Positions 45,701-58,884 are shown, counted from the first letter of the stretch. The stretch is DNA of 64,000 bases from Patiria pectinifera (GCA_029964075.1 CM057140.1:9876643-9940642); one strand, 5' to 3'. The notes: a model not told the origin generated them from the sequence alone. Made by a program: numbers and translations.

Positions 45701-46624
45701 CGAGAAAACGTTGCTTTGCATTCACGTGAATTGTGTGAAGCATGGACCAGCCGAGGCAAATTTAAACATGTGCAAATTTTGTCGCACTGACTTTGTCACA
45801 CGGCACTGTCGCTGATGCGCATTTGTCCACAAATATGCGATATATCCAGCAAATTTTTCTTCCGGTTTTATATTTAAGACTAATCAGTTCAGGCACAGGT
45901 TCTACGTGAAATACGTACATGTACATACATACATTTATACCAGTATATGTGATGTTTTGTGCTGCACAATAAAATTACTTCAACTTTGATTCAAAAATAT
46001 CGCGTGATAAGTCGCATGACTTTGTTGCAAATGTAAACATGCTCATAGATTTGCACGTAATTGTCTTGTATTGGCCTTATTTTTTTTTATGCAATCCTTG
46101 AAAATGCACCTTTGTGTCCCATTTAACCCTATTTTCAATTTTCATTTTGCCATTTTCAGGGGTATTTGGGAATTTTTTGTTTTTATGCTAATACGAATTT
46201 CCATATATTCATGAGCTAAAGTGTGATGTCAGGCAGAAGCCTCAATATTTCAACACCAAAAGTGTGCCAGAATTATGGATACTTTGCTGTCAGGAATTTT
46301 CTTTTCTTTGGTGATACATTTTTTTGTCACAGCATAACAGTAAGCCAATGAGCAAACTTTCTGTTTTCAACAATGAGCAAATTTTTGGGTTCACGATTTG
46401 AACAGAGAACCAAAACTGAACAGTGTCTTCCTGAAATTACCCCCGGTACATCACAGCAACAGCGTAGTCAGGAAAAGAATGGAACATTCTAAACAATGAA
46501 TTAAAGAAGTGCACCTATCAATAAAATTAACCAAAAAAGGGATGTCAAAATAGTTTTCCCACATATCAAGGAGTAGAAAGTTGCACAAAATACGATTTTC
46601 AGTAAAATCCATGTCATGAACCCT

Positions 46625-47165
46625 TTAAAGGGGCACTAGGTCCTGAAATCCCCGAAAATTTCATGTTTTGGATTGTTTACTTAGCCTATTTCAAACATGT
46701 GGTTGAAAGGAAACCAGCGTAATGTCTTACCGTTCTCAAGAAAAGACGAAAAAAAAACCGGTTGTTTACATCGGACACGACCGAGTACGAATACATTTTT
46801 CTATCGTTCTCACACAGTGTACGATATACATGTACACGTTGTGTGTCTCGGGAACAGCCGTGACCAATCACCAATGCAAAAAAGTTGTGGTTTCTTCAAT
46901 GTCCGCAAAGGCGAACACTTTACGCGTACGAATGAAATCACAACTAGCATCCAAACGGCTCGAATTTATGGGGTCGCAAAAGTGGACCCTGAAATTCGTT
47001 CTCGCACCCATAATACAGGAATAACACAAAAACGCCCAGTTTTTAAAGGATAGTTGTGTGGATGTTTCTATCCTAGTTTTAAATGTTCTTTCTGGTTAAC
47101 ATAATCTTGTTCAAAGCGCGTTTTGTAGCCCAATTGGGCTGTTCCAGGACCAAGTGTCCCTTTAA
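46625..47165. mobile_element. TTAA-target MITE with GGGGCACTAGGTCCTG ends (family G)
   Basis: TTAAAGGGGCACTAGGTCCT at the left; right end TCCAGGACCAAGTGTCCCTT then TAA, the inverse. TTAA is present at both boundaries. Ends of the TTAAAGGRR type again suggest a T2/Kolobok relative, distinct from family A. Confidence 0.8.
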
Positions 47166-47812
47166 CTGTGTTCTTTCTTTCATGCGTTGGACTCTGCATG
47201 CACCATGTAGCTCATTAGGAACAAAGAATACTTTCCATTGACTAGTTTTCACTACAGATTACACCATCCCTCTAGACTAATTACATCATAGTTCTAATCA
47301 CAGTGCATTGACCCTGTGTATTTTGGTTTAAAGTGAGGCCAGGGAGTAAACAGCTGGCCTGGAATTCCAATCCACTCACCTCATAACGGATTAGCAGCTG
47401 ATCAACCGTTAAACAAATGAGCCTGGTTAGGAATCTGGGCGCTAAGTAGCACCTGTCTTTACCTCCGTGTTTGTTTAGTCTAGTAAAAGGGGTGTTAAAA
47501 ATCAAAGGTCGCGACCTTAGCTCAGGAAAAACACTGCTTCACAAAATTTATTTGTGTAACAAAATGTCAGCTTTGGTCATGAACCAGTTATATGCAGTGT
47601 AACATGAAATCGTTAAAAGATCGGGCCTATTTTAGACATGCACGTAGACAATTTTATAGACAACTTCTTGGTATGGGCATCTACATCTACCATACTTTTA
47701 CATTGAAAAATGTACATGTGCAGGGTGCCCCTTAAAAAGTTGTGCAAGCAGATATCCCTTAATTTCTCAAAACTATTTAACATTTCAATGATTTCATCTT
47801 GATGGAGCTTTT

Positions 47813-48171
47813 TAATTCGGGCGATTCACAATGCAGTGCGCCACCAAGAGTTTGCCACGGAGAGTTCATTTTCCCCAGTGCACTGTGGGAGATGGTCGAC
47901 AAATTTGCAGCGCGGGACATTTGAAATTGTTAGTTTTTCCGGTCAGTGGTTTCGTGAGCGTATGATTTGTTTGCCCATTTCTTTTCTTGTTATCAATATG
48001 GTGTTTTTGGTATTGGCGGCAGAACGCTATGCCCCAATCTATGACATCTTAGCTCAAGTTGTCTACTGACAGTCATTCAAATGGGCCATGTTTTGTCGAC
48101 GGTAAACTTGAAAAATGGACTCTCCGTGGCAAACTCTTGGTGGCGCACTGCATTGTGAATCGCCGGAATTA
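47813..48171. mobile_element. MITE with about 55-bp terminal repeats (family I)
   Basis: TAATTCGGGCGATTCACAAT, then GCAGTGCGCCACCAAGAG and TTTGCCACGGAGAGT at the left; the same in reverse at the right with only a few mismatches. The middle is unrelated. No ORF of note. Confidence 0.85.
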
Positions 48172-48899
48172 CATGTATATGTATACTCTTGTGTACATGT
48201 ATATTCAGTAAAAATGCCATGGAAATCCGTTCTTGCAAACCAGAGATCTAACAGATTATAAAAGACTAGGCCTATATTTTTTTCACCTATTCCAATGGGA
48301 TAGTATTTACATGTTCACAGTTAACTTTAACATCAGAGTGAAAAGGCCCATGACAATCTGATGCACTGATATACGTGTATCACTAACTGTGTAAATGGAT
48401 TTTTGGGGGGACGCCCTGTACTTCATGGTTTTACAAAGTTTTTTACCTGATTTGTACTTCATTTTTACTACGTGTATAACCTCTGTTGAAAAAAAAAGAT
48501 CATTGACGATGTACACTTTCCATCGCGCGAGCATTCCATTGAGGTGTGAGCTAGTGTGGCATTCACAACTATATTAACGGTGAACTCCATGTACATGTAT
48601 GTGGTTATATAGTCTTTGGCCAATGACCTGTACTCTGCATTCTTGTTTCATTCTGCGCTGGAGCTGTGTTTCTTGACGAGATTGACAGATTCAGCGACAT
48701 ACCTGCCAAGAATTTGACCTTGCCCCAAGCCTGGGGGAAGAAAAAGCAAGAAAATGATATTACCTCCTCAACTCCTTGGATATCTTGACTCGGATTGCAC
48801 TAAAAAAATGTATGAAGCAATGGAAATATTTGAAATAGCAAATAATTTTTGGTAATACAGTTTGGTATGCTGAATTTTATTGTTAACTTGCGTTCATGA

Positions 48900-49260
48900 C
48901 GTGCATGGGAACCCTTTGTTTTGCAAAAGCCTCGAATTGGACCTATTTGTTCAGACGTGCCGGCGATGAAACCGTGATTATTCTGATAACGAAATTAAAT
49001 TATAACTCGATGTGCCGAATGGTGCAGCAGCTTTGGAAATCGATAAGCTCGGAACATTTATAGTCATGATATAAAGCTATCGCAGGCGCTGCTCATGTGC
49101 ATAGGATATTAATCACGTCATGAAATGTCGATGTCTGCAATCCATGACGAATGGGTTTCTCTCGTTAAAACTTCATCATTTAAGAAAAATATACACAAAC
49201 CGGAGCAAAGGGGAAATGCAAAAAATGGGAACAAAAATAAATACCGGCGAAGTTAATTTA
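48900..49260. promoter_or_regulatory. Candidate cis-regulatory block in AHR intron 2
   Basis: Repeat-free sequence with dense homeobox-like and CREB-like words (GATTATTCTGATAACG, AACATTTATAGTCATGATA, ATTAATCACGTCATG). Sequence alone cannot prove conservation or function; it is named because it stands out from the MITE mosaic on either side. Confidence 0.25.
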
Positions 49261-49550
49261 CATTAGGATTGGGTTTTCAGTTTAGAAAACATGAACTATA
49301 GTCCACTAAAAACAAAGAAGTTGGATTGTACTAGGGGTGTGCGTCGGAACGGGGTACCCAAGTACCCGACTTCTGATGGTCGGTAACCGGTTTAAGATTA
49401 TGGGATCGGGTACCGGTACCCAATTTTACAAATCACTTAGCAACTTCTAAGACAATGTAAAAGAAATATTTGGAATGCCAATTTCAAAATGAGAACCAGA
49501 CTACATGGAAAACCAATACAGATATCACGTTTTATGTTTATTTTAATTAA

Positions 49551-49769
49551 CCCTAACCTTCCCAACTCTATCAAAATCCATTCCCCCTATTGGGAGATTT
49601 TGGTAGGCAAGCCATGAGTACCGAGTCCATCAAAATCCATTATATAGTAGTGGTGGTCTTGTGGTGGATTTCAGCGGATTTGGTCCTAAAGCATTATGTG
49701 AAGCAGGCTAAATGATGGATTTTGGCAGACTTGGTCCAGTACTCAGTAAAAGACACTAGGGAGTTAGGG
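49551..49769. mobile_element. Family B MITE nested in the hAT element (copy 6)
   Basis: CCCTAACCTTCCCAAC to CTAGGGAGTTAGGG, with TTAA on each side (49547-49550, 49770-49773). Same subfamily as 15731-15955 (CCATCAAAATCCA words). Confidence 0.88.
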
Positions 49770-49773
49770 TTAA

Positions 49774-49985
49774 CCCTAACAAGCCCCATCCAGTCAAACT
49801 CCAACACCAGGGTTGTTGGAATCTGTGGGAGTGAATACTGCACTAGTAAACTGATTATGCTTTACATGGGGTCAGGCGTACCACCAATAATCGAAGTCCA
49901 ACAGTTTGGTGTGGAGTTCACCATATGGTGTTAGAATTCGCAGGAGTGAGGAAGGTTCCTAGTAAATTACTCTAAGGGGTTAGGG
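49774..49985. mobile_element. Second family B MITE abutting the first (copy 7)
   Basis: It begins CCCTAACAAGCCCC directly after the TTAA shared with copy 6 and ends CTCTAAGGGGTTAGGG. The right flank is TTTC rather than TTAA, so that duplication is mutated or was never TTAA. Interior words are TCCAACACCAGGGTTGTTGG-like, unlike those of copy 6. Confidence 0.75.
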
Positions 49986-51472
49986 TTTCAATTAAGGCAC
50001 GACAAATGATGCTTCTTGAAATTGTAGTTTAAACCGCAAAGCTATAAAGCCCTTCTGTCAGACAACTTCCGGGGTTTTGAATTTTGGGGTGGGTTTCTTT
50101 TACTGGTACCTGGGTATCCAAGTCCTACTTCAATAGGGTACTTGGTTCCCGTACTGCCCGTAATAAATGCACACCACTAGATTGTACACATTGTACACAG
50201 TGTACATGTACTTGTACATGTCCTGTGCAGAGTTTACATTTGTGGGAAAAACTTCCCCCGGCTCTCATTGTCGTGGAGTGTTTGTCAGAGGCAAACACCG
50301 CTTTTGTCGCATCTCTTGGCAACTGTCGCGTTCTGTATGAAGTCTTTTCTGCCGTCCACACAATCGCAGAAAAGAACCGTCCATAAAAGCAGAGAAAAAG
50401 GCCCCATTACAGAGAGCAGCACAATAGGGCCGTGAATAAAGCAAATCCAGACTTTGTGGAAAGTGACATCCTACGAACAATGCTTTTTTTCTCTCCAACA
50501 AAAGGGTTTTTTTCCCCGGACCTATAGAGGATGCTTTTTTCGTGGTCCTACATGCAGGCCTATACTGCACAACTTGCTGAGTGTCTAAACCCTGTGCAAC
50601 CTTTATTGTCCCCCTGTTCCACGAAATGAATTCCGCTGAGTCCAGCGTTTTGATTCACCCGATTTCTTAAGCTCACCCACCCACCCCAACGCTGGTTCTC
50701 CAATATCAACTCCCTCCCCCCAATTGGCATCACCAGATCCGGTCCAGAATCAAACTGCACTCTGGACCTTTCAATATCAATATTATCATTAGGGCATTGG
50801 CTAGAAAAAAATGAAACTAGGTCAGACGCTAGCTTGCTTTTTTTTTTCCTTTCTTTCTTTTTTAACCAATCGTAAAAGTAGGCCAACATGCAATAGTAGG
50901 GGTATACATACATCTGTACTGGAAGCACGAGATGGGTTCACGCACTTTTGCTTTTTAAAAGAAAAGGACATCATTGAGGAATTTTTTTTTCTTCCTCGGT
51001 TGTCGGCGATGACTTTCAGCTGTCCTCACATTAGTTTGTTTTTGTTATTCTTTGATTTCAAGTCTTTAAGGAGCACGGTTTTGGAATGGGTGTGAGGACA
51101 AACAAGATTTCTGCATGACCGGGGAAATACCCAGGTAGATGTAAAAGTGAGAACAGCAACGTCCCTGCACATCAAGACAGCTTTTTTCCTGTTTGTTAGA
51201 TCTTTTAGTTATTTCAGTTTTTGTTGTAGAACAATTTTTATCCCGTTGGTTTTAGCCAAGAAAAAGGGGATCTTCAACCTCGTCCTCAGGTTGTCGAGCA
51301 GTACGTGCCCACCACTACCTGCTCTCTCACCCTGGTATTGGATCATTTGCATGTGCAAGATTTTTGAATGCGTATGCAAATGAGGAATAGTCTTGTGCCT
51401 GCATGTGCGTTACATTAGCGTTACACTTTGGTTAGGTTAACTGTTTGGTGCTGTCATATGCAAAGTCAGAGT

Positions 51473-51708
51473 TCAATCTCGACCAAACTTGGTGACAATA
51501 ATCTTTGGGTAAGGGGACTTCAGATGACTTGAGACATTTGAGGTCCAAGTTCATCTAGGGGTCAACTGAGGTCATTGTTGATTTTGGTTAGGAAACTGAA
51601 AAATACTGTCATGAAAAATCAGACTTCACACCAACCAAACTCGCTGACAATAATCTTTGGGTAGGGGGACTTCAGATGACCTGAGACATCTGAGGTCAAA
51701 GGTCATAC
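51473..51708. repeat. Diverged direct repeat (ACAATAATCTTTGGGTA units)
   Basis: Two units (about 51473-51580 and 51625-51708) share GACAATAATCTTTGGGTA, GGGGACTTCAGATGAC and TGAGACAT(T/C)TGAGGTC in order. Period about 150 bp; source element not identified. Confidence 0.75.
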
Positions 51709-52257
51709 ACTTACTGTACGACCGTGTGTTGAGCGGGGTACCAGTTTCCGTACTTAACATGTCTGGTTCACTCCTCGTTGAACTCTCATTGTTTGTTTAC
51801 CAGGGTATTCCTCTGCCACACTCATGACCCTGCTAAAGTCAACATTTGTAGACTGATTATCAATACACCTGAGATCATAAAGATTTTTTTTTTTTCTACC
51901 TTTTGAAAAGAAGCGCTTGATAGCTGACCCACATAACCAATTCAGTTTTCAATTGTAGGGTTACAGGGAATGCCAAATCATAAAAAAAAAAATTAATAAA
52001 AGAAAGAAAATTTTATTTTCTTTTTAAAAAATTTTTTAATAAAAGAAAGAAAATTAATGCTTGACATATTCCATAGGAAAGTACATGTAGAATTGCAAAC
52101 TTGAATTTATGTATACAAAAAAGTTCTGGGGTTTGTATATCGTGAGTTTTCAAGTTGTTATCCGGCTTCCAAGAATGCTCACAAACGCTGAACAGTCTGA
52201 AATGCTAGCTAGCATCGTGTATTTGATGTTCTCTCACTAATTTTAGTGTTACAAGTA

Positions 52258-52414
52258 CAGTGAAATCTAGATAAGTCAAACTTTGATAACTCAAAACAAC
52301 TGTTAAGTCAAACAAAGACTCCATTCCCTTCAGTAGTATAGCAATGATTTCAAACTTGCTTAAGTCAAATTTTGAAGCTGTTCCCTTGAGGTTTGACTTA
52401 TCAAGATTTCACTG
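52258..52414. mobile_element. pogo/Tigger-like MITE, TA target
   Basis: TA then CAGTGAAATCTAGATAAGTC at the left and the inverse (ending ATTTCACTG then TA) at the right. The CAGTG start, TA duplication and CTAGATAAGTC continuation fit pogo/Tigger termini. The 157-bp body repeats TAAGTCAAAC-like words. Confidence 0.8.
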
Positions 52415-52950
52415 TACATGTACAGTACATGTGGTTAGCACAGTACAGTGTATTACAATGTAGTACATGTGTATTAAAATGTGAAACTTATGCAAACAGC
52501 TCGTGTTTTTGTACACTTTTAACTGTACCTCAGGCTTATTGTTTGTCATTAATTTTTCAAACTTCAATATCTTTTCTAAAATTGCAATCATTTTCTAAAA
52601 TTGCTTGTTTGTTTAAAACGGCCTCCCATCGTATTGGGGCAGTAATTTTAATACAATAGTTCATCATGCTGCAAGCATCCCATTGTGCATAGTTGAACTC
52701 TACTTGAACCGTTGGGCAAGTCTGCACACGATAGAACTGGTTTCATGTTCCATAGATTTACATATTTGCCCCTTCGATATAATTATTCTGGACATCTGTT
52801 GCTGAATTTGCCAAAACAAATAACCCGAAGCTCTATTAATACACAATTTATGCCATTGTTCCTCATTTTTTTCGCTGTTGGAGCCCTCTCAGTATAAAAG
52901 TCAACTTCAAAGATTACTTTCACAAATAGCATTAACTCAAAATTGATTTC

Positions 52951-53414
52951 CTAACGTTCCCCTATACAAACATACATTCTGTGCCAAGTTATCCTTTCAG
53001 TCAAAATCAATCAAGTGACTGTTTTCAACAGTTAAGAGCTCCCAGCCTACATACATGTAAAGCAGGATTGACTGGCTGTGACTGTTTATACAGCTTGGCT
53101 TTGACTGTAGGTGATTTTGGAGGATGCACTGTGCCAAGATCTTGGGCCAGACCTTGTGTTGTTTTTGCTCATCCGTGCACATAGTTAGGCCTAGATTAAA
53201 CTTTTAATCTTCTGCACTGCTCCAGGATGTCACTGGCTCTGCCTCAACATATTGACAGTGATTGCTGGAGGATTTTGCAGGATTGAGGCAGTGGTCACCT
53301 TTCCAAGAAGTATTAGGATTTTGCTGGATTGAGGCTGTATGCATTTTTTTTTTACATGGAGGCAGTTGGAGGATGTTGCAGGATTGACGTTGCATTCTAG
53401 GGAGTTAGGATTAA
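52951..53414. mobile_element. Chimeric MITE: family C left half joined to family B right half
   Basis: 52960-53110 matches the family C start (CAAACATACATTCTGTGCC, TTTCAGTCAAAATCAATC). From about 53115 the sequence is family B (GGAGGATGCACTG, GGAGGATTTTGCAGGATTGA words) and ends CTAGGGAGTTAGGATTAA. The join lies near GACTGTAGGTGATTTTGGAG. Confidence 0.65.
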
Positions 53415-54256
53415 TGTATTAGTCAGCATTTTCCTATCACATTTTTTTATACAGGAACGCACCTGCCAGCGTTTCTAAGTTATCTCGATAAAAAAAATCA
53501 TGATAACCTAAAAAAAATAAAATTGTTGGGCTAATTTATTGCTGGGGCAATATATACCGTACCTGGAATCAACCAGATACAAACTAAACAGCTGTCTAAT
53601 TCACTAAAGGCTTCATTTGTAGACATTTCGATGATGCAAGAACTGGTTCTACTGAAGAATCTGTGTTAAAGTTCATATTCCGATCTTCAGAACCAAAGTG
53701 TTTGGATCCGAAAAAACCTCAATTTGTCATTAAACCATTGGCCCATAGACTTGTACGCATTCACGTACATAACAGTGCTAAATCTGAAGTTAGAATATCC
53801 AACTGATTGAAGTTATTGTACCTGGTTTGTATCTCTTGCCACAAACCAACCCCCCTCATTATGAACCGATAAACACAGTTGACAGTCTGCAACCCAATGA
53901 TTTGCAAACACCATCAACAATGCCCCGAGTGTTATAGGGTCGGGTCCAAACGGTCAAGTGCTACTGGGTCACCTCATTAGGATCGGTTCCTAGTCACGCA
54001 CATGTGTGACGTTCGGTACGGTATACCGGAGCTCCGACTCCCTGAAACTTTTAACGGGACTCTACCGATAAAGGCTGTGCCAACTTTGCTGGTTGCACTT
54101 TTGTCTTCTCGTTTTAGGAGTCTCCGCCATTGGACTCGCGGCTGCTCAGAGCAAGATAAACCAGCTTTTGTGACACTGCTTAACTGTTAGCAGAAAATTT
54201 GTGCTAAATATCACAGAAAAATCATGCGAACCTTAAGGCAATAAAAAAAAAAAAAA

Positions 54257-54577
54257 GGTCTCTGGGGTCGAGCGCGTCATTTTTTATCATTTTTTTTGTT
54301 TTTCTTTTTTTTGTTCCGCGTCGGCTCAAACCAACAGCGCCCTCTATTTCTCATTTTTTTTTTTTTTTTACTAAAGAGCAAGAAATCGGAGGAAGCACCA
54401 ACAAATGAAACAAGCATACGAAAGCACCAAGGGAACCAATGATGTACATGAGGCAGCAAAGCAAAAAAAAAACCCCCACCTTGTCTGTACAATCAAGCTT
54501 GAAAAAAAAAAAAAAAAAAAAATGCCCAAAAGCCGCGTGTGGCGCTCGATTCGGACTTTTGGTCTGACAGAGAGACG
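54257..54577. mobile_element. Family M MITE, decayed inverted copy
   Basis: GGTCTCTGGGGTCGAG at the left and GGTCTGACAGAGAGACG at the right; the interior inverts that of 23626-23972 (GCGCCCTCTATTTC, CCACCTTGTCTGTACAATC, long A-runs). Confidence 0.65.
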
Positions 54578-54601
54578 AATACTTTTTTTTGTTTGGCCTA
54601 A

Positions 54602-54932
54602 CCCTCCTACATGTATGCAAACAAACATTCTGTGCCAAGTTGTCCTTTCAGTCAAAATCAATGTTTTCAACAGTTAAGAGCTCCCAGCCTACATAAAGCA
54701 GGATTGACTGGCTGTGACTATTTATGTAACTTGATGCAGCTATGCTTTGACTGTAGGTGATTGATAAGCCAGCCGTGCCTATTTCCTGCCTGCTTTGTCT
54801 GTTGACTGAATTTGACTAGCCACAGTGCTTGCTTGAAATGTGATCTGACTGTTGGTGACTAGCCTGTGTAAAAGGCATGGCAGGGGAAGAGGATAGATTT
54901 TTTTACTGTCTGTGACTGTTCAGATAGGAGGG
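54602..54932 (+). mobile_element. Family C MITE copy 2
   Basis: CCCTCCTACATGTATGCAAA to CAGATAGGAGGG. The body matches 1663-2004 closely. The flanks (CTAA and TTGC) do not match, so one duplication has decayed. Abuts the family M copy. Confidence 0.8.
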
Positions 54933-55885
54933 TTGCGCAATGTTTCACGGATGTGTGAATGGTTGCGTGTGCGTGTAGATTTCTACTGTTATGTCACTAA
55001 TTTTAAAGCAACTGTTTCATTTGCGATTATAAGTGTCTTTTGCCGTGTGATAGACAGCTCAGGCTCTGTTTGCAGGAAATCATCTGCTTTGCAATGCCAT
55101 GAACTTACACCCAGTACTTTTAGCTGGAACAGTTTATCACTTTAAAGTTTTGTGAAAATTGGTTGAAAAAGTTCTTAGTATTTTCAAAAAAAATTATGTA
55201 CCGGAACATCATAATTAGCTGATTTTATCGAGCATTCTGTTCCCCCGAAAGTTCTTTGTCCCTTAGCGTATAATGTAATTTATGTTTTTGCATACAGTTT
55301 GCATAATACTATTGAGAAGAATGCCCAACACCCTAAAATATTAAAAATCAAAAGAAAAGCAGAACCATTATATTTGCTTTAAAATTCGCTTATGAAAGCC
55401 AAGCTTATGTGACGGATATAACTGTCCAGACTTCAGGATATATGTATCTGATTTTTCTAACACCTGTCAAACTTGCCATTTGTGTCATATGTAAGAGACG
55501 ATTCACAAGCTTCCGGAAACTTGAAAAGAAAAAAAATATATTCCCCAACAGAGATTGCCGCAGAGCACTTGTAAATTCATGACGTAAATTACAAAACTGT
55601 CTCATTTCGTTTCATGTTAGACGATGCATGCTTTCGTCAACATTGCACATGTCCGAAGCAAATCAATAATGAGTTGAACAACCTTTGTTTCGTTCTTTCC
55701 TCCCCCCCCCTTTTTTTTGGTTTTGTCTATGTGCGTGGAAACCCACGTCTGTTTTCATTTATCCAACTCGTTCACTCGTCTAGAAGACCCTCAAAGAGGC
55801 TGAAAGAAGACGTTTTCAATTCTCAAAGTGAGACGGCCATGAAAATTTAATTATCGTAGAAATGCTATATATTTTGCAAATTCAG

Positions 55886-56383
55886 TTAAAGGGAATAACA
55901 TTTGGTTTTGCTGTAATTTGCAGAAATGGATGGATTTGGGGCTTAGTATTTTATAACAAATATTGTTACAATGACCAGTTTGAAGTTTTGTGTTCATAGT
56001 TGCTGGAAAAACCAATGGATAAAATGAGAAAACGCTAGCAAATGAAGCAATTTATAGACGTAAGATCAGGGAACCAGTCTAAAAGGTTTGTACCTGTTCA
56101 AAGATGTGTAATCGATTGCAAACAAAAATCGGACTAACTAAATATGGTCAATTGGGGGCAGTATTTGAAAAATAGACCAGTTTTTCTCTCCAATGCCGAC
56201 CAGTGTTAGAAATTGATACAAAAATATCACATTTAAAAATGTCAGCACACCAGGTGCCATGATTTTACAGGATGCTTTAGACTGTCATTCACTAGTAACA
56301 GTGCAGTAAGGTATTTCATAATAATTTGGATATTTTTTTTTTTTTTGATGTTTGCAATTGTTGTACATGTATATTCCCTTTAA
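55886..56383 (+). mobile_element. T2/Kolobok-like MITE, family A copy 4
   Basis: TTAA-bounded, TTAAAGGGAATAACATTTGG start and inverted end. Diverged from copies 1 and 2, with a weakened central palindrome (CCAATGCCGACCAGTGTTAG). Confidence 0.8.
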
Positions 56384-57089
56384 CTAAAACTTGGACAAGG
56401 GCCATTTTTTTCGACAATTGAAAACGGAGGTCTAACATTGAAGATCAGCGCTTGTGTTGTTTTACATTATTTTCTAGACACATATATTGACAGGTGTAAG
56501 TACCGCATTTAGTTTGCTGGCACTAATTACATTCATAAACTATCATATTTTTTTTTATTGAAAATGAATGTGGAAAAGAAATTATATACGCTTCACTTGC
56601 ACTAATGTGCTTGTGTGTAAGAGGTGCCTGCACATTTGCTGTGTTTATTTTCTATGATGTATTTTAATGAGACAGTTTTATGATGAAATAATCCACATTT
56701 AAACAAAAAATGTAACGGTGCATGAACCAACTGTAGCGCGTCAGTAATTACCAGCATTTCCCAAACCACGCCCGGCCTGAAATTCCAACCGAGTTTCACC
56801 ATGGTTGCATAAACCCCGGACCAACAAACAACACAGCGGTCCTACAGCCTTCCCCAAAAAGAACCCCAAAAAAGAACCCCACCAAAAAACTTGGAGTTAC
56901 ACAAGACGAACACCTCTCAACATGTTTACTCTCCCCTCTCAAGAACCCCCGACCCCCGTTTAAACAGCTACATGAGCGTTACATAACGTCTCCCTGCCCT
57001 CCGGTGCGAAGATGAAGTTGCCTTTTGTTGCGTCCCTTTTGTCCGAGAAAAAAGGAAGCCTTGTAGTTTATGCACATACTTTCACTCCC

Positions 57090-57260
57090 CCAACAATAAT
57101 CAATCGATCTCCGTTTTGAGGGGAGGTTAGTAGGGCTCTTTGTGTGGGCCGTTGTTGATTTTTCAAAAGGCCGTTTGTCCGAGTGATAAATGATATCATC
57201 TCAATTTTCATCTTGCATAAGGAGCCAAGGACGGCTGACTATTTTGCCGTCTGAATTTTG
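57090..57260. promoter_or_regulatory. Candidate regulatory island in AHR intron 2
   Basis: Repeat-free block with ATCAATCGATCTC, GTGATAAATGATATCATC and ACGGCTGACTATTTTGCCGT words (the last a short dyad). Function is speculative. Confidence 0.2.
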
Positions 57261-58884
57261 AAGACTGAACGTAAGAGCTGTTATTGAAATCTTGTCGCAA
57301 TTCCTTTGGGTAAAATGCAGTTTGTTTAATAGAGGACAGCTTGGGAGAAGTTTGCATCGGCACCACATGAAGTGACTCACAACCAGTTTGGTTCTGAGAA
57401 GAATATATCCCTAACCCCGTAGAAGTTCCTCAAGACTACCCTGCTAAATCCAACAGAGTCCAACCAGAGTTTCCTGCTCAAACCATTGTGCCTTAGAAAA
57501 TGAAAGTCCTTGTTCGGAGGGTTGCAGCCACCTAAAATGGAAATAGTTTTTCTCATTAAAATTAAGCAAACATGTTCCTGCAACTGTGAAACCAAATATT
57601 GTTAAAATCCTTTCTTTGTAGTGATGGGATTTAAATACAGATTTTTTTTTATGATTTTGTTTGAATTCCACTATTCGGTTTCAATTTTGGAAAACGGATA
57701 TTCATAACCTACCTTAACACAAATTAAGCCTTCCATTTGTTTGTGACACAGGCTAAAGAACTCCATGGTCTGTGATTGTAACTGCATTCACTTGCTAGCG
57801 GCCTTCTTGATATATGAGTAGCCTGCCCATTTGAATTATCAGAGAGTTCCCTTCCATTTTTACAGCTCTGGAGTGTTTTTGTAAAGGCCCAGTGGTCATT
57901 GAATCCTGCAAACTATACCCAGTCATTGGGAGGGCATTTCATGTGGCACCTCGATCACTGGTCACTTTTTGTTGGCATGACTGTGAGCTGGACAGGAACT
58001 TCCGGTGAAATCAGTCAACCGTTATTTTGGTGTAAAAAAAATAATATAACTGGATTTTAAAATCTCCGATCCCCCCACCACTATTCAAAATTTGAAAGGA
58101 GAAAAATAGATTTCGTCGCACAGCACGGGCAGTACATCTTTAACTCAAACGTGTTGGCAGGATACTGTTACCGTCCCACATAACGCCTCTGGCTGTCAAT
58201 TATAAGTCGTAAATATGTCATTTGTTTGGTCATAAAAATCTAAATTAATGCCAGCAAAATGCAGAACATGAGAGGGTATTAAAACGCCACAAGGTAATTT
58301 ATAACAACGTGCATCTACCAGTAAAATGTGCATCACACTAATACGTTTTTGTGATAAGCACTTGGTAGCCAGTGTGTAGTGTTCTACTTCCGTGCCAAAA
58401 CTGTCCTCCTTTCGACAGTTCTTCTTAAAAGTCCTTATAATATGAGGTACTTGAAATATCAAATTATAAAAAATAATAGGAATATGAAATATGGAGAAAA
58501 TAGTGTTCATTTGCACTTTTCTTGCATTTGTTTCAGAGTTTTTCCAATAGTCATTTTACAACTCATTGCATTCTCCCAGCTTGATTGTTTTTGTTAAAAG
58601 GTTTACACTTTTTAATTCCAATCTTGAATTGTAAATGTCACTTGCCGTGAGGTTTAAGTGCAGGCATAGACTCCCCCGAATAGATTAAGAGATGAAAAGA
58701 GTACATTGCACATTATGTAAATTTGGAACCTCAGAAATCTTAATGGCTTTAGTGGCTGTGACTTACATGTATCATCCCAACTGCTGTTCCGTGTTCAAAT
58801 TCTAATAAAGGATATCTTAGCAAAACAGACATAAAATAGCATCCAAGTTCATAAATAAGGGAATAAATATGTGCTTGGCCAGTT

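Larger units (their letters stand above)
49332..50179. mobile_element. hAT-type element with 8-bp duplication, carrying nested MITEs
   Basis: Ends TAGGGGTGTGC and GCACACCACTA are flanked by perfect GATTGTAC duplications (49324-49331 and 50180-50187), diagnostic of hAT. GGTACC-rich subterminal stretches (about 49358-49425 and 50100-50150) are mirrored at both ends. Two family B MITEs (49551-49985) sit inside it. No transposase remains. Confidence 0.92.

Noticed and set aside
46697-47053. 118-codon open frame within the family G element
   Set aside because: No transposase motifs; the element is MITE-sized with TTAA duplication, so non-autonomous.
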